Positions 9,091 to 18,270 of a stretch of 64,000 bases of DNA are shown here, in pieces. The translations under genes and the position numbers were made by a program. The DNA comes from Bacteroidota bacterium. GTDB taxonomy: Bacteria > Bacteroidota > Bacteroidia > AKYH767-A > OLB10. The notes under the pieces were generated by a model. It was given only the letters and a program-made list of their open reading frames with translations, was not told the origin of the DNA and searched no databases. The stretch covers positions 124,001-188,000 of the forward strand of contig JADKDR010000001.1 in NCBI GenBank assembly GCA_016714535.1. Reading direction: 5' to 3'. Every line of letters starts with the position of its first letter. The first letter of the stretch is position 1.

Positions 9091-10977
9091 ATGAAAAAAA
9101 CTATTTGGGCGTGTCTCACTGCATGCCTTGTATTAAATTTAGCAATTGCTCAGTCGCCAACACCTGCCCTTGTGGGTTACTTTCACAACTGGAATGATGG
9201 TGCGGCACCTTATATTCAGCTTAATCAAATTGACAGCCGCTATAATGTTATAGAAGTAGCCTTTGCCGAACCAGAATTTGGAACTGACTATAAGATGGTT
9301 TTCAGTCCTGCTCAAACATCGCAGGCAAATTTTATAAGCCAAATTCAAACATTAAAAAGCCAAAATAAAAAAGTGCTTATCAGTATAGGAGGAGCCAATG
9401 CAACCGTATCGTTAGATAACATTGCTGAACGCGACACTTTTGTTGCACGCATGACAGGCATTGTAAATACCTATGGATTTGATGGTATTGATATTGACCT
9501 CGAAGGAAGTTCCGTATTGGTAAGTGGAGGCACTATTGCAAACCCTACGGATGCGAAAATTATCAATTTAATAAATGCTATTAAACAAATCATGATTAAC
9601 TATCGAGCACAGTATGGAAAAAAATTATTTCTTACCATGGCACCTGAAACTGCATTTATACAAGGTGGTATGTCGGCTTATGGAAGTATATGGGGCGCAT
9701 ACTTGCCTATAGTACATGCTTTGCGCGATTCAATAGATATTTTGCAGGTGCAATTATATAATAGCGGTACTATGTATGGTATTGATGGAAACATTTATAC
9801 TCAGGGCACAGCAGATTTTATAGCAGCAATGGCCGAAGCTGTGATCGTTGGTTTCAATACACAAGGTGGATATTTTGCGGGATTACCAGCAAGCAAAGTT
9901 GCAATAGCGTTGCCGGCCTGCCCACAAGCTGCTGGTGGAGGTTTTACTCCCACAAGCACCGTAGCTGCTGCCATCAATTACTTAAAAGGCACGGGGCCCA
10001 AACCTGGCAGTTATACAAGATCAAATCCTAATGGGTATCAGGACTTACGAGGTTTAATGACATGGTCTATTAATTGGGATGCAGTAAATACCTGCAACAA
10101 TAGTTCTTATGAATTTGCCACCAACTATCAAAGCTTATTTAACGCGGCACCATCTTGTACAACCGCTGTTGTTCCGACCGGATTAACTGTTAGTTCGGTG
10201 GGAGCAAGCACTGTATCGCTTGCATGGCAAACCACCAATGCAGATTCCTACAAAATAAGATATAAGCCGGTAAATGCAACCGTATGGACAACCGTAGTTG
10301 TAAATGCTACCTCACATGGTCTTACTAATTTATATGCCTGCACGCCCTATCAGGTAAGAGTGGCCAGTGTGTGCAATGGTGTTACCAGTGCATACAGTAA
10401 TGCAGTTAATTTTCAAACGGTAGGTTGTGTTACTGCATGCAATATACCAACCAGTTGGACCGGGCTCTCTACCACTGTCAGTTCAATTACTGTAAGTTGG
10501 AAAGGCACTGGTGCTGGTGGTTATAATGTTCAATACCGACCAACAGGCACCACCACATGGACAACAAAATATTCGGCAGCCAAAACCTATACCATTAACG
10601 GACTTACTGGATGCACCGATTATGATATACGTGTTCGCAGTCAATGCAGTTATACATCCTCAAGCGCCTATTCATCCATCATCGTAGTAAGCACCGCAGG
10701 ATGCCCACAACAAGATGATCCAAATAAAACTGCTTTTTCGATTACGGAAAAGATAGAAAGTGAAATGCAGATATATCCCAACCCTGCCAATGAGTTCATT
10801 GTTGTAAAACGATCAGATGAGGGTTCAGAAAATTTCACAATACTAAATGCTCACGGAAAATTATGCATAGCAGGCAGGTTAACTAATAACGAAACTCAAG
10901 TTCCGATTGAAAAACTTCAACCAGGCTTATTTATTTTGATTACTGAAAAGAGTTCGGTAAAGTTTATCAAACACTAA
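9091..10977 (+). CDS. Secreted GH18 chitinase with fibronectin type III domains and T9SS sorting domain
   Basis: This is a secreted endo-acting chitin hydrolase, 628 aa. A signal peptide (residues 1-20, ending LNLAIA-Q) is followed by a GH18 barrel at about 25-350. The SxGG strand is KVLISIGG (94-101), and the catalytic D-G-I-D-I-D-L-E motif lies at 131-138, with Glu138 as the acid. Two fibronectin type III domains follow (about 360-445 and 450-540), then a T9SS C-terminal domain beginning MQIYPNPANEF and ending KFIKH. The T9SS domain predicts export across the outer membrane. The gene has its own promoter and a downstream hairpin, so it is probably a single-gene transcript. Confidence 0.93.
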   Translation: MKKTIWACLTACLVLNLAIAQSPTPALVGYFHNWNDGAAPYIQLNQIDSRYNVIEVAFAEPEFGTDYKMVFSPAQTSQANFISQIQTLKSQNKKVLISIGGANATVSLDNIAERDTFVARMTGIVNTYGFDGIDIDLEGSSVLVSGGTIANPTDAKIINLINAIKQIMINYRAQYGKKLFLTMAPETAFIQGGMSAYGSIWGAYLPIVHALRDSIDILQVQLYNSGTMYGIDGNIYTQGTADFIAAMAEAVIVGFNTQGGYFAGLPASKVAIALPACPQAAGGGFTPTSTVAAAINYLKGTGPKPGSYTRSNPNGYQDLRGLMTWSINWDAVNTCNNSSYEFATNYQSLFNAAPSCTTAVVPTGLTVSSVGASTVSLAWQTTNADSYKIRYKPVNATVWTTVVVNATSHGLTNLYACTPYQVRVASVCNGVTSAYSNAVNFQTVGCVTACNIPTSWTGLSTTVSSITVSWKGTGAGGYNVQYRPTGTTTWTTKYSAAKTYTINGLTGCTDYDIRVRSQCSYTSSSAYSSIIVVSTAGCPQQDDPNKTAFSITEKIESEMQIYPNPANEFIVVKRSDEGSENFTILNAHGKLCIAGRLTNNETQVPIEKLQPGLFILITEKSSVKFIKH

Positions 10978-11000
10978 CAAAAGAAATTAGCTCAAATAAA

Positions 11001-11031
11001 AAGCCCCGGAATTTTTCAATTACCGGGGCTT
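11001..11031 (-). terminator. Hairpin between convergent chitinase and M43 protease genes
   Basis: AAGCCCCGG (11001-11009) pairs with CCGGGGCTT (11023-11031). On the minus strand it is followed by TTTATTTG, a usable T-tract for the M43 gene. On the plus strand the tail is weak, though the hairpin may also serve the chitinase gene. Confidence 0.75.
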
Positions 11032-11057
11032 GACTGTTTAAAGTCAGAATGTAGTGC

Positions 11058-12677
11058 TTATTCTTTTATTATTTTAATCCTGCTTACGGTTTGGTTATTC
11101 ATTAGTTCAACAAAATACAATCCTGATTTATACTCACCAATGTTTAAGTAAACCAGGTTAGCACCTTCAATTACCGATTCGTTTTGCATCAAAACAAGTT
11201 TTCCCATTGCATCGTATATGGTAATAGTTACATTACCAGCAAACTCACTGTTAAACGCCAGGGCAACATTTTCATTGGCTGGATTTGGATAGGCACTTAA
11301 ACCTTCGGCATCATAAGCCAATTCGCCTGCAAGGCGAACCCAATCTGTTGCCGAAACGCTAACACGCAGTCGATAACAACTAGTTGCGTTAAATGCACCA
11401 CTTACACCCCATACTCTTACTTTATAGCCTGTTGCGGGAGTGGTAGCATTATATATAATTGTTTCATTTGTAAGTCCTGCGTTAAGCGAATTTGCAAGAG
11501 TGGTGTTGGTAGGGCTCATTAATCGCAAACTATAATTAGCCGGCAATTGCTGAAGGGTTACTTTAATCTTAGGTTTTGCAGCAACCGTATTGAACTTAAA
11601 CATATCCACATCATTGGTAGGATTAATTAATGCAAAAATATTTGTATTAACCGGAATTAGCTTGGCGGTAGCGGTTGTACCATTTGGCTCATAGGTATCA
11701 ACACATCCTAAAGGTGTACAACCATCCGAAGTTTTTAATGATACACGTGTTGTATTAAGGCACGCATTCATTCTTGTACCCTGACCGGTAGAAAAGGCAT
11801 TCATACATGGATCATCAGAGTAGTCCATGTAATTCATAAACATATCACCATTTGGTCCATTGCTGCAAGTTATATGTGGAAAATTTGGACATCCGAAATT
11901 GGAAGTTTGTTGTGTGGGTGTATCGCTAACCTGATCGTTTCCGCAGGTTGCATCGCCCCAAATGTGGTACAAATTTAACCAATGGCCAACCTCGTGCGTT
12001 AGTGTGCGTCCAAGGTGGTAAGGATTTAGAGTTCCGGGATAGGTTGGTCCACCAACAGAAGTGTTTAGGCACACCACACCATCTTCAGAGGCAATTCCTC
12101 CGGGAAAGGTGGCAAAACCCAATAAACCACTACCAAGGGTGCAAACCCAAATATTTAAATATTTATCTCGGTTCCAGGCATCGGCACCACCGCTTGAACT
12201 AAATTTCATAGTACTGTTATAAGGAAAACTTGTTACCGTTGTTAATACGCGATTAATACCCGTAGTAACTGCACCTGATGGTGTGCGTTTGGCAAGGCAA
12301 AATTGAATTTGTGTATTTGATGAAACGGCAGCAAACACCGCTGGTGTGTTAACTTTATCTGCGTTAGTGCGAGCAAAGTCATAGTTTAAAACTTTTAATT
12401 GATCCATGATGCGATTCTCCGAAATGTTCTCTGCAGTGGTCTTATAAATGATGTGAAACACAACAGGAATAGTTACCACAGCACTTGACTTTTCGTTCTC
12501 GTGGCTAGCGATATACTCTTGCGTAATTCGCTCATTTTCCTCATGCTGTATTCGCAATTGAGGATTGCGCGCAAATTGTTCTTGCATGTAAATGTCAGAA
12601 GCACACGTTCTGCCTGACTGCGCCTGCGCTTGCAATATTCCCATTGCAACCATAACAAATACTAAAATTTTTTTCAT
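11058..12677 (-). CDS. Secreted M43 (pappalysin-type) zinc metalloprotease with T9SS sorting domain
   Basis: The 539-aa protein has a signal peptide (1-20, MGILQAQAQ) and a metzincin catalytic domain at about 65-310. The zinc motif HEVGHWLNLYH has ligands His228, His232 and His238 with catalytic Glu229. A Met-turn is visible in FMNYMDYSDDPC, followed by MNAFSTGQGTRM. This is the M43 arrangement. A beta-sandwich pre-C-terminal-type region (about 330-450, YEPNGTTATA) follows, then a T9SS domain starting LSAYPNPANENV and ending RIKIIKE. It is predicted to be exported and to degrade protein outside the cell. It has no nearby operon partner; upstream is a decayed intergenic stretch. Confidence 0.9.
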   Translation of the reverse strand: MKKILVFVMVAMGILQAQAQSGRTCASDIYMQEQFARNPQLRIQHEENERITQEYIASHENEKSSAVVTIPVVFHIIYKTTAENISENRIMDQLKVLNYDFARTNADKVNTPAVFAAVSSNTQIQFCLAKRTPSGAVTTGINRVLTTVTSFPYNSTMKFSSSGGADAWNRDKYLNIWVCTLGSGLLGFATFPGGIASEDGVVCLNTSVGGPTYPGTLNPYHLGRTLTHEVGHWLNLYHIWGDATCGNDQVSDTPTQQTSNFGCPNFPHITCSNGPNGDMFMNYMDYSDDPCMNAFSTGQGTRMNACLNTTRVSLKTSDGCTPLGCVDTYEPNGTTATAKLIPVNTNIFALINPTNDVDMFKFNTVAAKPKIKVTLQQLPANYSLRLMSPTNTTLANSLNAGLTNETIIYNATTPATGYKVRVWGVSGAFNATSCYRLRVSVSATDWVRLAGELAYDAEGLSAYPNPANENVALAFNSEFAGNVTITIYDAMGKLVLMQNESVIEGANLVYLNIGEYKSGLYFVELMNNQTVSRIKIIKE

Positions 12678-12758
12678 TATTATTATTTTAAAATTTGAGA
12701 ATTTGGATTAAAAAAACGGTTAAAAGCTATTTTAACTTTATAAAACAAAGAAAGTAAA

Positions 12759-12897
12759 ACTTTCTGAATATTTTTCCATCTTTTAAAAAATAAAAACTTT
12801 GGCAGAATTAGAGGCGTTCAATGTATATTATACACAAACAAAAAAAACTTTTTATTGCTTTATAATTCTTATGATTACTTGCTTCTTATTCAAATTC
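12759..12897. repeat. Left copy of a direct repeat: diverged duplicate of the M4 protease 3' end and terminator region
   Basis: About 138 bp align with 18187-18324 in the same orientation, at roughly three-quarters identity by eye with a few gaps. Shared blocks include TTCTGAATATTT-like, GAGGCGTTC/CAGGCGTTC, TATACACAAA, TGCTTTATAAT and TTCAAATTC. The alignment covers the last 14 codons, the stop, the spacer and the (here degraded) terminator hairpin. Confidence 0.75.
12852..12896 (-). pseudogene. Remnant: last 14 codons of a T9SS-domain gene
   Basis: On the minus strand the left repeat copy still encodes NLNKKQVIIRIIKQ and a TAA stop, against NLNEKQETIRIIKQ at the end of the M4 protease gene (18279-21857). 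Nothing upstream of it on that strand resembles a gene, so this is a tail without a body. Confidence 0.6.
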
Positions 12898-13554
12898 CCG
12901 TGACTGGAGCGTGCTTATTGCACTTACCTACTTTGATAGTATTAAAGATTGAAAAGTGATGATTAGAAAGCATAAATTCTTAAGCAAGCGGTATTTGCAC
13001 TTAACTGGCTCTTACTAAAAGTTCGTGGCAGCGTGAGGTAAATTGGCTGAACAATGTTGTTTTAAAGTTTCAAATTGAAAAAGAATTTTACTATTAAAAA
13101 AGGCTGTTTTTGAAATTCGTTTTAGCAAAAAAATTATCTTGAATAAAATAACCGATGCATTGAATGAAATTGAAAAAACTAATTTCCGTTTGAAACAAAA
13201 AATGAAATCATACTAAACACCCAGCGCAGTATAGGTAATACCCCATGTGGGAGTTGGGGGTGAATTGGCCGAGTAATAGTGTTTTAAAATGTCTAATCAA
13301 ATTATGCTTGCTGAAATGTGTTTAGCGAAACCACCACCATCAAGCAGAATTATTTCAGAGCCTGCTTAAATTCTGTTTTAGAAAGTAAAGTTTTTACTCA
13401 CTCTATCACTGAAGATTGAATAATACTTCTCAAATTGTGCTTTCAAATAGAATTCGGGGCAAATAATAATTTAACACCCTTGTAACGTTTAGCTTATAGT
13501 TGTGTCCTAAGGAAGAACGAAAATAATTTACTTTTAACGCCAAATAAATTTTTT
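12898..13554. other. Decayed intergenic region upstream of the ABC operon
   Basis: No full gene is visible in these 657 bp. Two stretches, 13035-13077 and 13256-13298, resemble each other (about 70% by eye; shared AATTGGC and GTTTTAAA), so there is a short internal direct repeat. Between them an open frame without a good start (13079-13216) ends in an amphipathic stretch, TDALNEIEKTNFRLKQKMK; it may be a gene remnant. A TACTTTTA near 13530 is a weak -7 candidate for the ABC operon. Confidence 0.45.
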
Positions 13555-14220
13555 GTGATTCGCCTTTCAAACATTAATAAATCTTATACCATTGGTAACA
13601 ACAGCATGCATGTGCTTAAAGGTATCGATATGTATATAAAGCCCGGTGAACTTGTGTCCATAATGGGGTCGTCTGGCTCGGGCAAATCTACGTTACTCAA
13701 CATTTTGGGCTTGCTCGACTCTTACGATAAAGGCGAATATCATTTGAACGATTTATTGATGAGTAATTTATCGCAAACCAAAGCCGCACAATTGCGAAAT
13801 AAATTTTTAGGGTTTGTTTTTCAATCTTTCAATTTATTATCATTTAAAAATGCTGCTGAGAATGTTGCCCTGCCACTTTATTATCAGAAAGTTGGCCGAA
13901 AAGAACGCAACAAAATAGCCATGGAATATTTGGACAAAGTAGGTCTTAAAGATTGGGCCAATCATTTGCCAAGTGAAATGAGTGGTGGGCAAAAACAACG
14001 CGTAGCAATAGCGCGGGCATTGATAGGTAAACCCAAAGTGATATTTGCCGATGAACCTACCGGTGCGCTCGACTCTACAAATTCGCTCGAAGTGATGCAA
14101 TTATTTAAAGAAGTAAATGCACAAGGAATAACCGTGGTGATTGTAACACACGAAAACGATATTAGTAAAATGACCGACCGTATAATTCGGCTGAGTGATG
14201 GATTAATTGTAGAGCAATAA
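13555..14220 (+). CDS. ABC transporter ATP-binding protein (MacB/LolD type)
   Basis: The 221-aa ATPase has Walker A GSSGSGKST (38-46), a Q-loop in FVFQSFNLL, the signature EMSGGQKQR (141-149), Walker B VIFADEPTGALDS (162-174) and the H-loop histidine in VIVTHEND. This is the LolD/MacB subfamily that powers mechanotransmission-type exporters. The start is GTG at 13555; the first residues, IRLSNINKSY, are the normal N-terminus. It heads a four-gene operon with two FtsX-type permeases and a periplasmic adaptor. The substrate cannot be told from sequence; macrolide, peptide or lipid export are all known in the family. Confidence 0.92.
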   Translation: MIRLSNINKSYTIGNNSMHVLKGIDMYIKPGELVSIMGSSGSGKSTLLNILGLLDSYDKGEYHLNDLLMSNLSQTKAAQLRNKFLGFVFQSFNLLSFKNAAENVALPLYYQKVGRKERNKIAMEYLDKVGLKDWANHLPSEMSGGQKQRVAIARALIGKPKVIFADEPTGALDSTNSLEVMQLFKEVNAQGITVVIVTHENDISKMTDRIIRLSDGLIVEQ

Positions 14221-14266
14221 TTTTCTATTACAATAAATCACTAACCCAACCAAAAAGAAAAAAGCA

Positions 14267-15493
14267 ATGTTCGACCAGGATAAATGGCAAGAGATTATGG
14301 CTACCATTAGTAAGAATAAGTTACGTACTTTTCTTACTGCTTTTAGTGTTGCCTGGGGTATTTTTATTCTTGTTGTTTTGTTGGGTGCCGGCAATGGATT
14401 GCGCAATGGTGTTCAACATCAGTTTATGAGCGATGCCGTTAACAGTATCAATATACGTGGTGGTGAAACTAGCATGTCATACAAAGGATTAAAGCCTGGC
14501 CGTAACATACAACTTACAAACGAGGACTATTACGAAATTAGAAATAAGATTGAGCATATTGAACATGGCAGTGCTACCTATGCCGGTTGGAATTCGAAAC
14601 CTATGACCTATAAAAATCGCCATGCTTCCTTTACTGTTCGCTCTTGCATGCCCGATCATGATTATCTAGAAAATGCCACCATCATCAAAGGCCGTTTTAT
14701 TAACGATATAGATATCAAAGATTATCGCAAAGTATGCTGTATAGGCGAGCCTGTGCGCGATGAGCTTTTTAAAGACGAAGACCCCATCGATAAATTTATT
14801 GATGTAGAAGGAACACCATTTAAAGTAGTAGGCATTTTTACCGACCCCGGTAATGGCGACCTCAATCGTATATATGTACCGTTAACAACCATGCAACGCA
14901 CTTTCAATGGCCAAAACAAAGTAAACAATATTTGGACAAGTGTTGACAAAGAAGGATTTGACAACAGTGCCGAAATGGTAACTCAGATCAGAAAAATGAT
15001 GGCTTCGAAACATAAATTTGACCCGGCAGATGTTGATGCAGTGCGCATAGAAAACTGGACCGAAGAGTATACACGCATTATGAATATGATGACGGGCATA
15101 AAAATTTTTGTTTGGATAATTGGCATTTGCACACTGATTGCCGGAGTTGTAGGTGTGAGTAATATCATGATGATAATAGTGAAGGAACGCACCAAGGAAA
15201 TAGGAGTACGCAAAGCTTTGGGAGCCACCCCAACGTCTATAGTAATGTTGATAGTGCAGGAAGCAATATTCATAACTGCAGCTGCCGGATATTTTGGTTT
15301 GTTGGGAGGTATTGCCCTACTCGAATTGATGGGAAAAAAAATCGAGAGCGATTTTTTTCGCAATCCTGAAGTAGATTTTAATGTGGCCATTGCTGCCACC
15401 TTGTTAATAATTACCGTGGGCGGTTTAGCAGGTTTGTTCCCTGCGCTGCGAGCTTCAAGAGTTGAACCTGTAGCGGCATTGCGTGACGAATAA
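14267..15493 (+). CDS. ABC transporter permease, MacB-like with FtsX domain (first of two)
   Basis: The 408-aa protein has one N-terminal membrane helix (about 18-40, ending in VVLLGAGNGLRNG), a large periplasmic MacB-core region (about 45-265) and three C-terminal helices of the FtsX domain from about 280. The FtsX signature NIMMIIVKERTKEIGVRKAL is present and the protein ends VEPVAALRDE. It starts with MFDQDKWQEI, almost the same as the next gene, MFDQDNWQEI, so the two permeases are tandem paralogues and probably form a heterodimer with the ATPase encoded just upstream. Confidence 0.9.
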   Translation: MFDQDKWQEIMATISKNKLRTFLTAFSVAWGIFILVVLLGAGNGLRNGVQHQFMSDAVNSINIRGGETSMSYKGLKPGRNIQLTNEDYYEIRNKIEHIEHGSATYAGWNSKPMTYKNRHASFTVRSCMPDHDYLENATIIKGRFINDIDIKDYRKVCCIGEPVRDELFKDEDPIDKFIDVEGTPFKVVGIFTDPGNGDLNRIYVPLTTMQRTFNGQNKVNNIWTSVDKEGFDNSAEMVTQIRKMMASKHKFDPADVDAVRIENWTEEYTRIMNMMTGIKIFVWIIGICTLIAGVVGVSNIMMIIVKERTKEIGVRKALGATPTSIVMLIVQEAIFITAAAGYFGLLGGIALLELMGKKIESDFFRNPEVDFNVAIAATLLIITVGGLAGLFPALRASRVEPVAALRDE

Positions 15494-15504
15494 AAAATTA
15501 TATC

Positions 15505-16755
15505 ATGTTTGATCAAGACAACTGGCAAGAAATATTTGCTACGATAAAAAAAAATAAGTTGCGCACTTTTCTAACTTCACTTGGTGTGGGGTGGGGAATT
15601 TTTATGCTTGTTATAATGTTGGGTGCCGGCAACGGATTAAAAAATGGGGTGCTAAAAGATTTTGATGGCACGGCCACAAATAGTTTTTTTATGTGGACGC
15701 AGCGTACCACCAAACCTTACAAGGGCATGAAACCAGGCCGCGATTTCGATTTCAATAATGGCGATGCTATGGCATTACGGCAATTAAAAGAACTTGCAGT
15801 TGTGTCGCCACAAAATCAATTGGGTGGATATCAAGGCGGTAATAATGTAATGCGGGGTTTAAAATCGGGCAACTACGAAGTGGCGGGCGTATATCCAAAC
15901 ATTGCAAAAATATCGGCAGTAAAAATTACTCAAGGCCGTTTTTTAAATGAAAATGATATCACCAATAAACGCAAAGTTTGTGTGATTGGCAGAGCAGTAA
16001 AAGAAAATCTTTTTAAACCAGAAGAAAAAGTACTTGGCGATTATGTTTCCATCAATGGAGTATACTTTATGGTTGTAGGCATTACGGTGCCTATGGGCAG
16101 TGGTGGGCAAGCTGAGCAGGAAGCTTCGCGTGTGGTGGTGCCTTTTACAACATTTCAAAGTGCGTTTAACTATGGCGACCAGGTTGGTTGGTTTGCTATT
16201 TCATCGCAACCAAACATTTCGGCAGCAGTAGCCGAAGAAAAAGTTATTGCACTAATGAAAGAACGGCATAAAATTGCGCCCGAAGATGAGCAGGCAATTG
16301 GCCATTGGAATATGGAAGTGCAATTCAAAAAAATGGAAGGTTTGTTTTCTGGAATTTCACTGCTCATTTGGGTAGTTGGTATAGGAACATTAATAGCAGG
16401 TATTATTGGCATCAGCAACATTATGCTTATTGTTGTAAAAGAACGCACCAAGGAGATAGGTGTCAAACGTGCATTAGGCGCCACTCCAATAAGTGTGATG
16501 TTTCAAATAATATTAGAATCGGTTTTCCTGACTGCTGTTGCCGGCTACTTTGGTTTGGTAATAGGTATAGGCTTGCTCGAATTAATAAATATGGCAATGG
16601 GTGCCGATGTGCCGATGTTTAACAATCCCACAGTGGACATTAATGTTGCCATTGTATCGCTTGCTGTATTAATTGGGTGTGGTGCCCTCGCAGGATTAAT
16701 ACCTGCACAACGTGCAGTATCTGTTTTGCCTGTAGAGGCTTTGCGTTCTGAATAA
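15505..16755 (+). CDS. ABC transporter permease, MacB-like with FtsX domain (second of two)
   Basis: The 416-aa paralogue of the preceding gene starts 11 bp after its stop. It has the same layout: N-terminal helix (FMLVIMLGAGNGLKNG), periplasmic core, and FtsX helices with SNIMLIVVKERTKEIGVKRAL, ending VSVLPVEALRSE. The periplasmic cores differ more than the membrane ends, as expected if each half contacts a different partner. Together with the ATPase it would form an exporter that works with the adaptor encoded next and an outer-membrane factor, which is not intact in this window. Confidence 0.9.
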   Translation: MFDQDNWQEIFATIKKNKLRTFLTSLGVGWGIFMLVIMLGAGNGLKNGVLKDFDGTATNSFFMWTQRTTKPYKGMKPGRDFDFNNGDAMALRQLKELAVVSPQNQLGGYQGGNNVMRGLKSGNYEVAGVYPNIAKISAVKITQGRFLNENDITNKRKVCVIGRAVKENLFKPEEKVLGDYVSINGVYFMVVGITVPMGSGGQAEQEASRVVVPFTTFQSAFNYGDQVGWFAISSQPNISAAVAEEKVIALMKERHKIAPEDEQAIGHWNMEVQFKKMEGLFSGISLLIWVVGIGTLIAGIIGISNIMLIVVKERTKEIGVKRALGATPISVMFQIILESVFLTAVAGYFGLVIGIGLLELINMAMGADVPMFNNPTVDINVAIVSLAVLIGCGALAGLIPAQRAVSVLPVEALRSE

Positions 16756-16817
16756 AGAATATAAACCTTGAAATAATAATTATCGTTACTTGAAAATAAA
16801 TTGCTGAATAATATTTT

Positions 16818-17930
16818 ATGATAAAAAGAATTTTAAAAATCGTTTTAGTTATTGTCCTCTTAGGAGTTTTTGTGTGGACGCTTTATTTCCTATACAAAAA
16901 ATCGGAACAGGCTCCGGTAGTATTTGAAACAACAACTGCATTCGACACTACCATAATTAAAAAAACAGTGGCAGCCGGCAGTGTAATTCCTCGCAAAGAA
17001 GTAAATATGAAATCGCAGGTGTCGGGCATTGTCGAAAAATTGTTTGTAGTGGCAGGGCAAGAAATTAAATCAGGTGATGTAATAGCAAAAGTGAAAATTA
17101 TTCCTAACATGATAAACCTTGCAAGTGCTGAAAATAGAGTGAATCAAGCCCGCATCAATTTTGATAACGCAAAAGCAGACTACGATCGCAGCGAAACTTT
17201 ATTCAACCAACAGGTAGTATCAAAAGCCGAATTTCAACAAAATGAATTACGATTGAAAACTGCAAAAGAAGAAATGAATGCTGCCGATAATAATTTGCAA
17301 TTAATAAAAAATGGTGTGACCAAATCGGCAGGCAGTGCTACCAATACCCTCATACGCAGCACTATAAATGGCATGGTGCTCGATGTGCCAATAAAAGAAG
17401 GAAGCAGTGTAATTGAAAGCAATACATTTAACGAAGGCACCTCCATTGCATCGGTAGCCAACATGGGCGAAATGATTTTTGAAGGCAAGGTTGATGAAAG
17501 CGAAGTGGGAAAAATAAAATCGGGAATGGAATTATTATTAACCATAGGTGCAATAGATGCCGAACGTTTCAAAGCCACACTAGAATATATAGCGCCAAAA
17601 GGAGTTACAGAAAATGGCGCCATACAATTTCTTATTCGTGCTGCCTTAACTAAAGCACAAGGAGGTTCGTTTTTACGCGCAGGTTATAGCGCCAATGCCG
17701 ATATTATTTTGGATAGAAAAGATAATGCCTTTGCGGTTTCCGAATCGGTTTTACAGTTTGAAAAAGATAAAACTTTTGTAGAGGTTGAAGTAGCACCAAA
17801 CAAATTTGAAAAACGATTTATAAAAACAGGTTTGTCGGACGGAGTAAATATTGAAGTGCTCGAAGGCATTACGAAAAGCGATAAAATAAAAATTCCTGAT
17901 TTGAAAACTCCGGTGGAGAATGGAAACTAG
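16818..17930 (+). CDS. Periplasmic adaptor (membrane fusion) protein, MacA/HlyD type
   Basis: The 370-aa protein has one N-terminal membrane anchor (about 7-28). The lipoyl half-motif follows, VNMKSQVSGIVEKLFVVAGQ, with an alpha-hairpin at about 105-165 (SAENRVNQARINFDNAKADY). The second lipoyl half and the beta-barrel domain (FEGKVDESEVGKIKSGME) come next. The adaptor bridges the MacB-like permeases to an outer-membrane TolC channel. It is the last intact gene of the operon; a possible TolC remnant starts 130 bp further on. Confidence 0.9.
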   Translation: MIKRILKIVLVIVLLGVFVWTLYFLYKKSEQAPVVFETTTAFDTTIIKKTVAAGSVIPRKEVNMKSQVSGIVEKLFVVAGQEIKSGDVIAKVKIIPNMINLASAENRVNQARINFDNAKADYDRSETLFNQQVVSKAEFQQNELRLKTAKEEMNAADNNLQLIKNGVTKSAGSATNTLIRSTINGMVLDVPIKEGSSVIESNTFNEGTSIASVANMGEMIFEGKVDESEVGKIKSGMELLLTIGAIDAERFKATLEYIAPKGVTENGAIQFLIRAALTKAQGGSFLRAGYSANADIILDRKDNAFAVSESVLQFEKDKTFVEVEVAPNKFEKRFIKTGLSDGVNIEVLEGITKSDKIKIPDLKTPVENGN

Positions 17931-18060
17931 AAAAAAGTTTACTTTTTGCTAGATTAAATCCCGACAAAACTTTTGAATTTTTTTATTTTTCCATCAATCT
18001 GTTTTTGATTAGCGCATCACCCATGCGTTTCAACCTAAATAACATACATAGAGGAAGTGC

Positions 18061-18270
18061 ATGAAATTAATTCTATCGTTACATAAGTCATACTCTGCTT
18101 TTTTGCTGTTGTTTCACAAGCACAAGAAAATCTATCCTTGTCGAAATTCGTTTGGTGAAAACACCAGTCGCAAGCAGAGCAAACACACTTTCCTGAATAT
18201 TTATCAATCTCTTAAAAATAAAAAACGCCTGCAAAATTGCAGGCGTTCCTTGCGTTTTATACACAAATAA
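18061..18270 (+). pseudogene. Possible truncated and frameshifted TolC-family gene start
   Basis: A 69-codon frame starts at an ATG with a GAGG-like site nine bases before it, but its 3' part runs through the M4 protease terminator and is not protein-like. The first part looks like a signal peptide (MKLILSLHKSYSAFLLL). After a one-base shift it continues VSQAQENLSLS, and after another IRL; this is the order at the start of TolC-type channel proteins (S-x-A-Q, then L-S-L-S-E-A-I-R-L). The position directly after an ABC-adaptor operon fits. The similarity ends near 18186, where the right direct-repeat copy begins. The evidence is short, so this stays a hypothesis. Confidence 0.3.

Noticed and set aside
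12678..12760. Clear promoter for the M43 protease
   Set aside because: A TTTCTTTG box is seen but with a mismatch and no -33 element, too weak to list.
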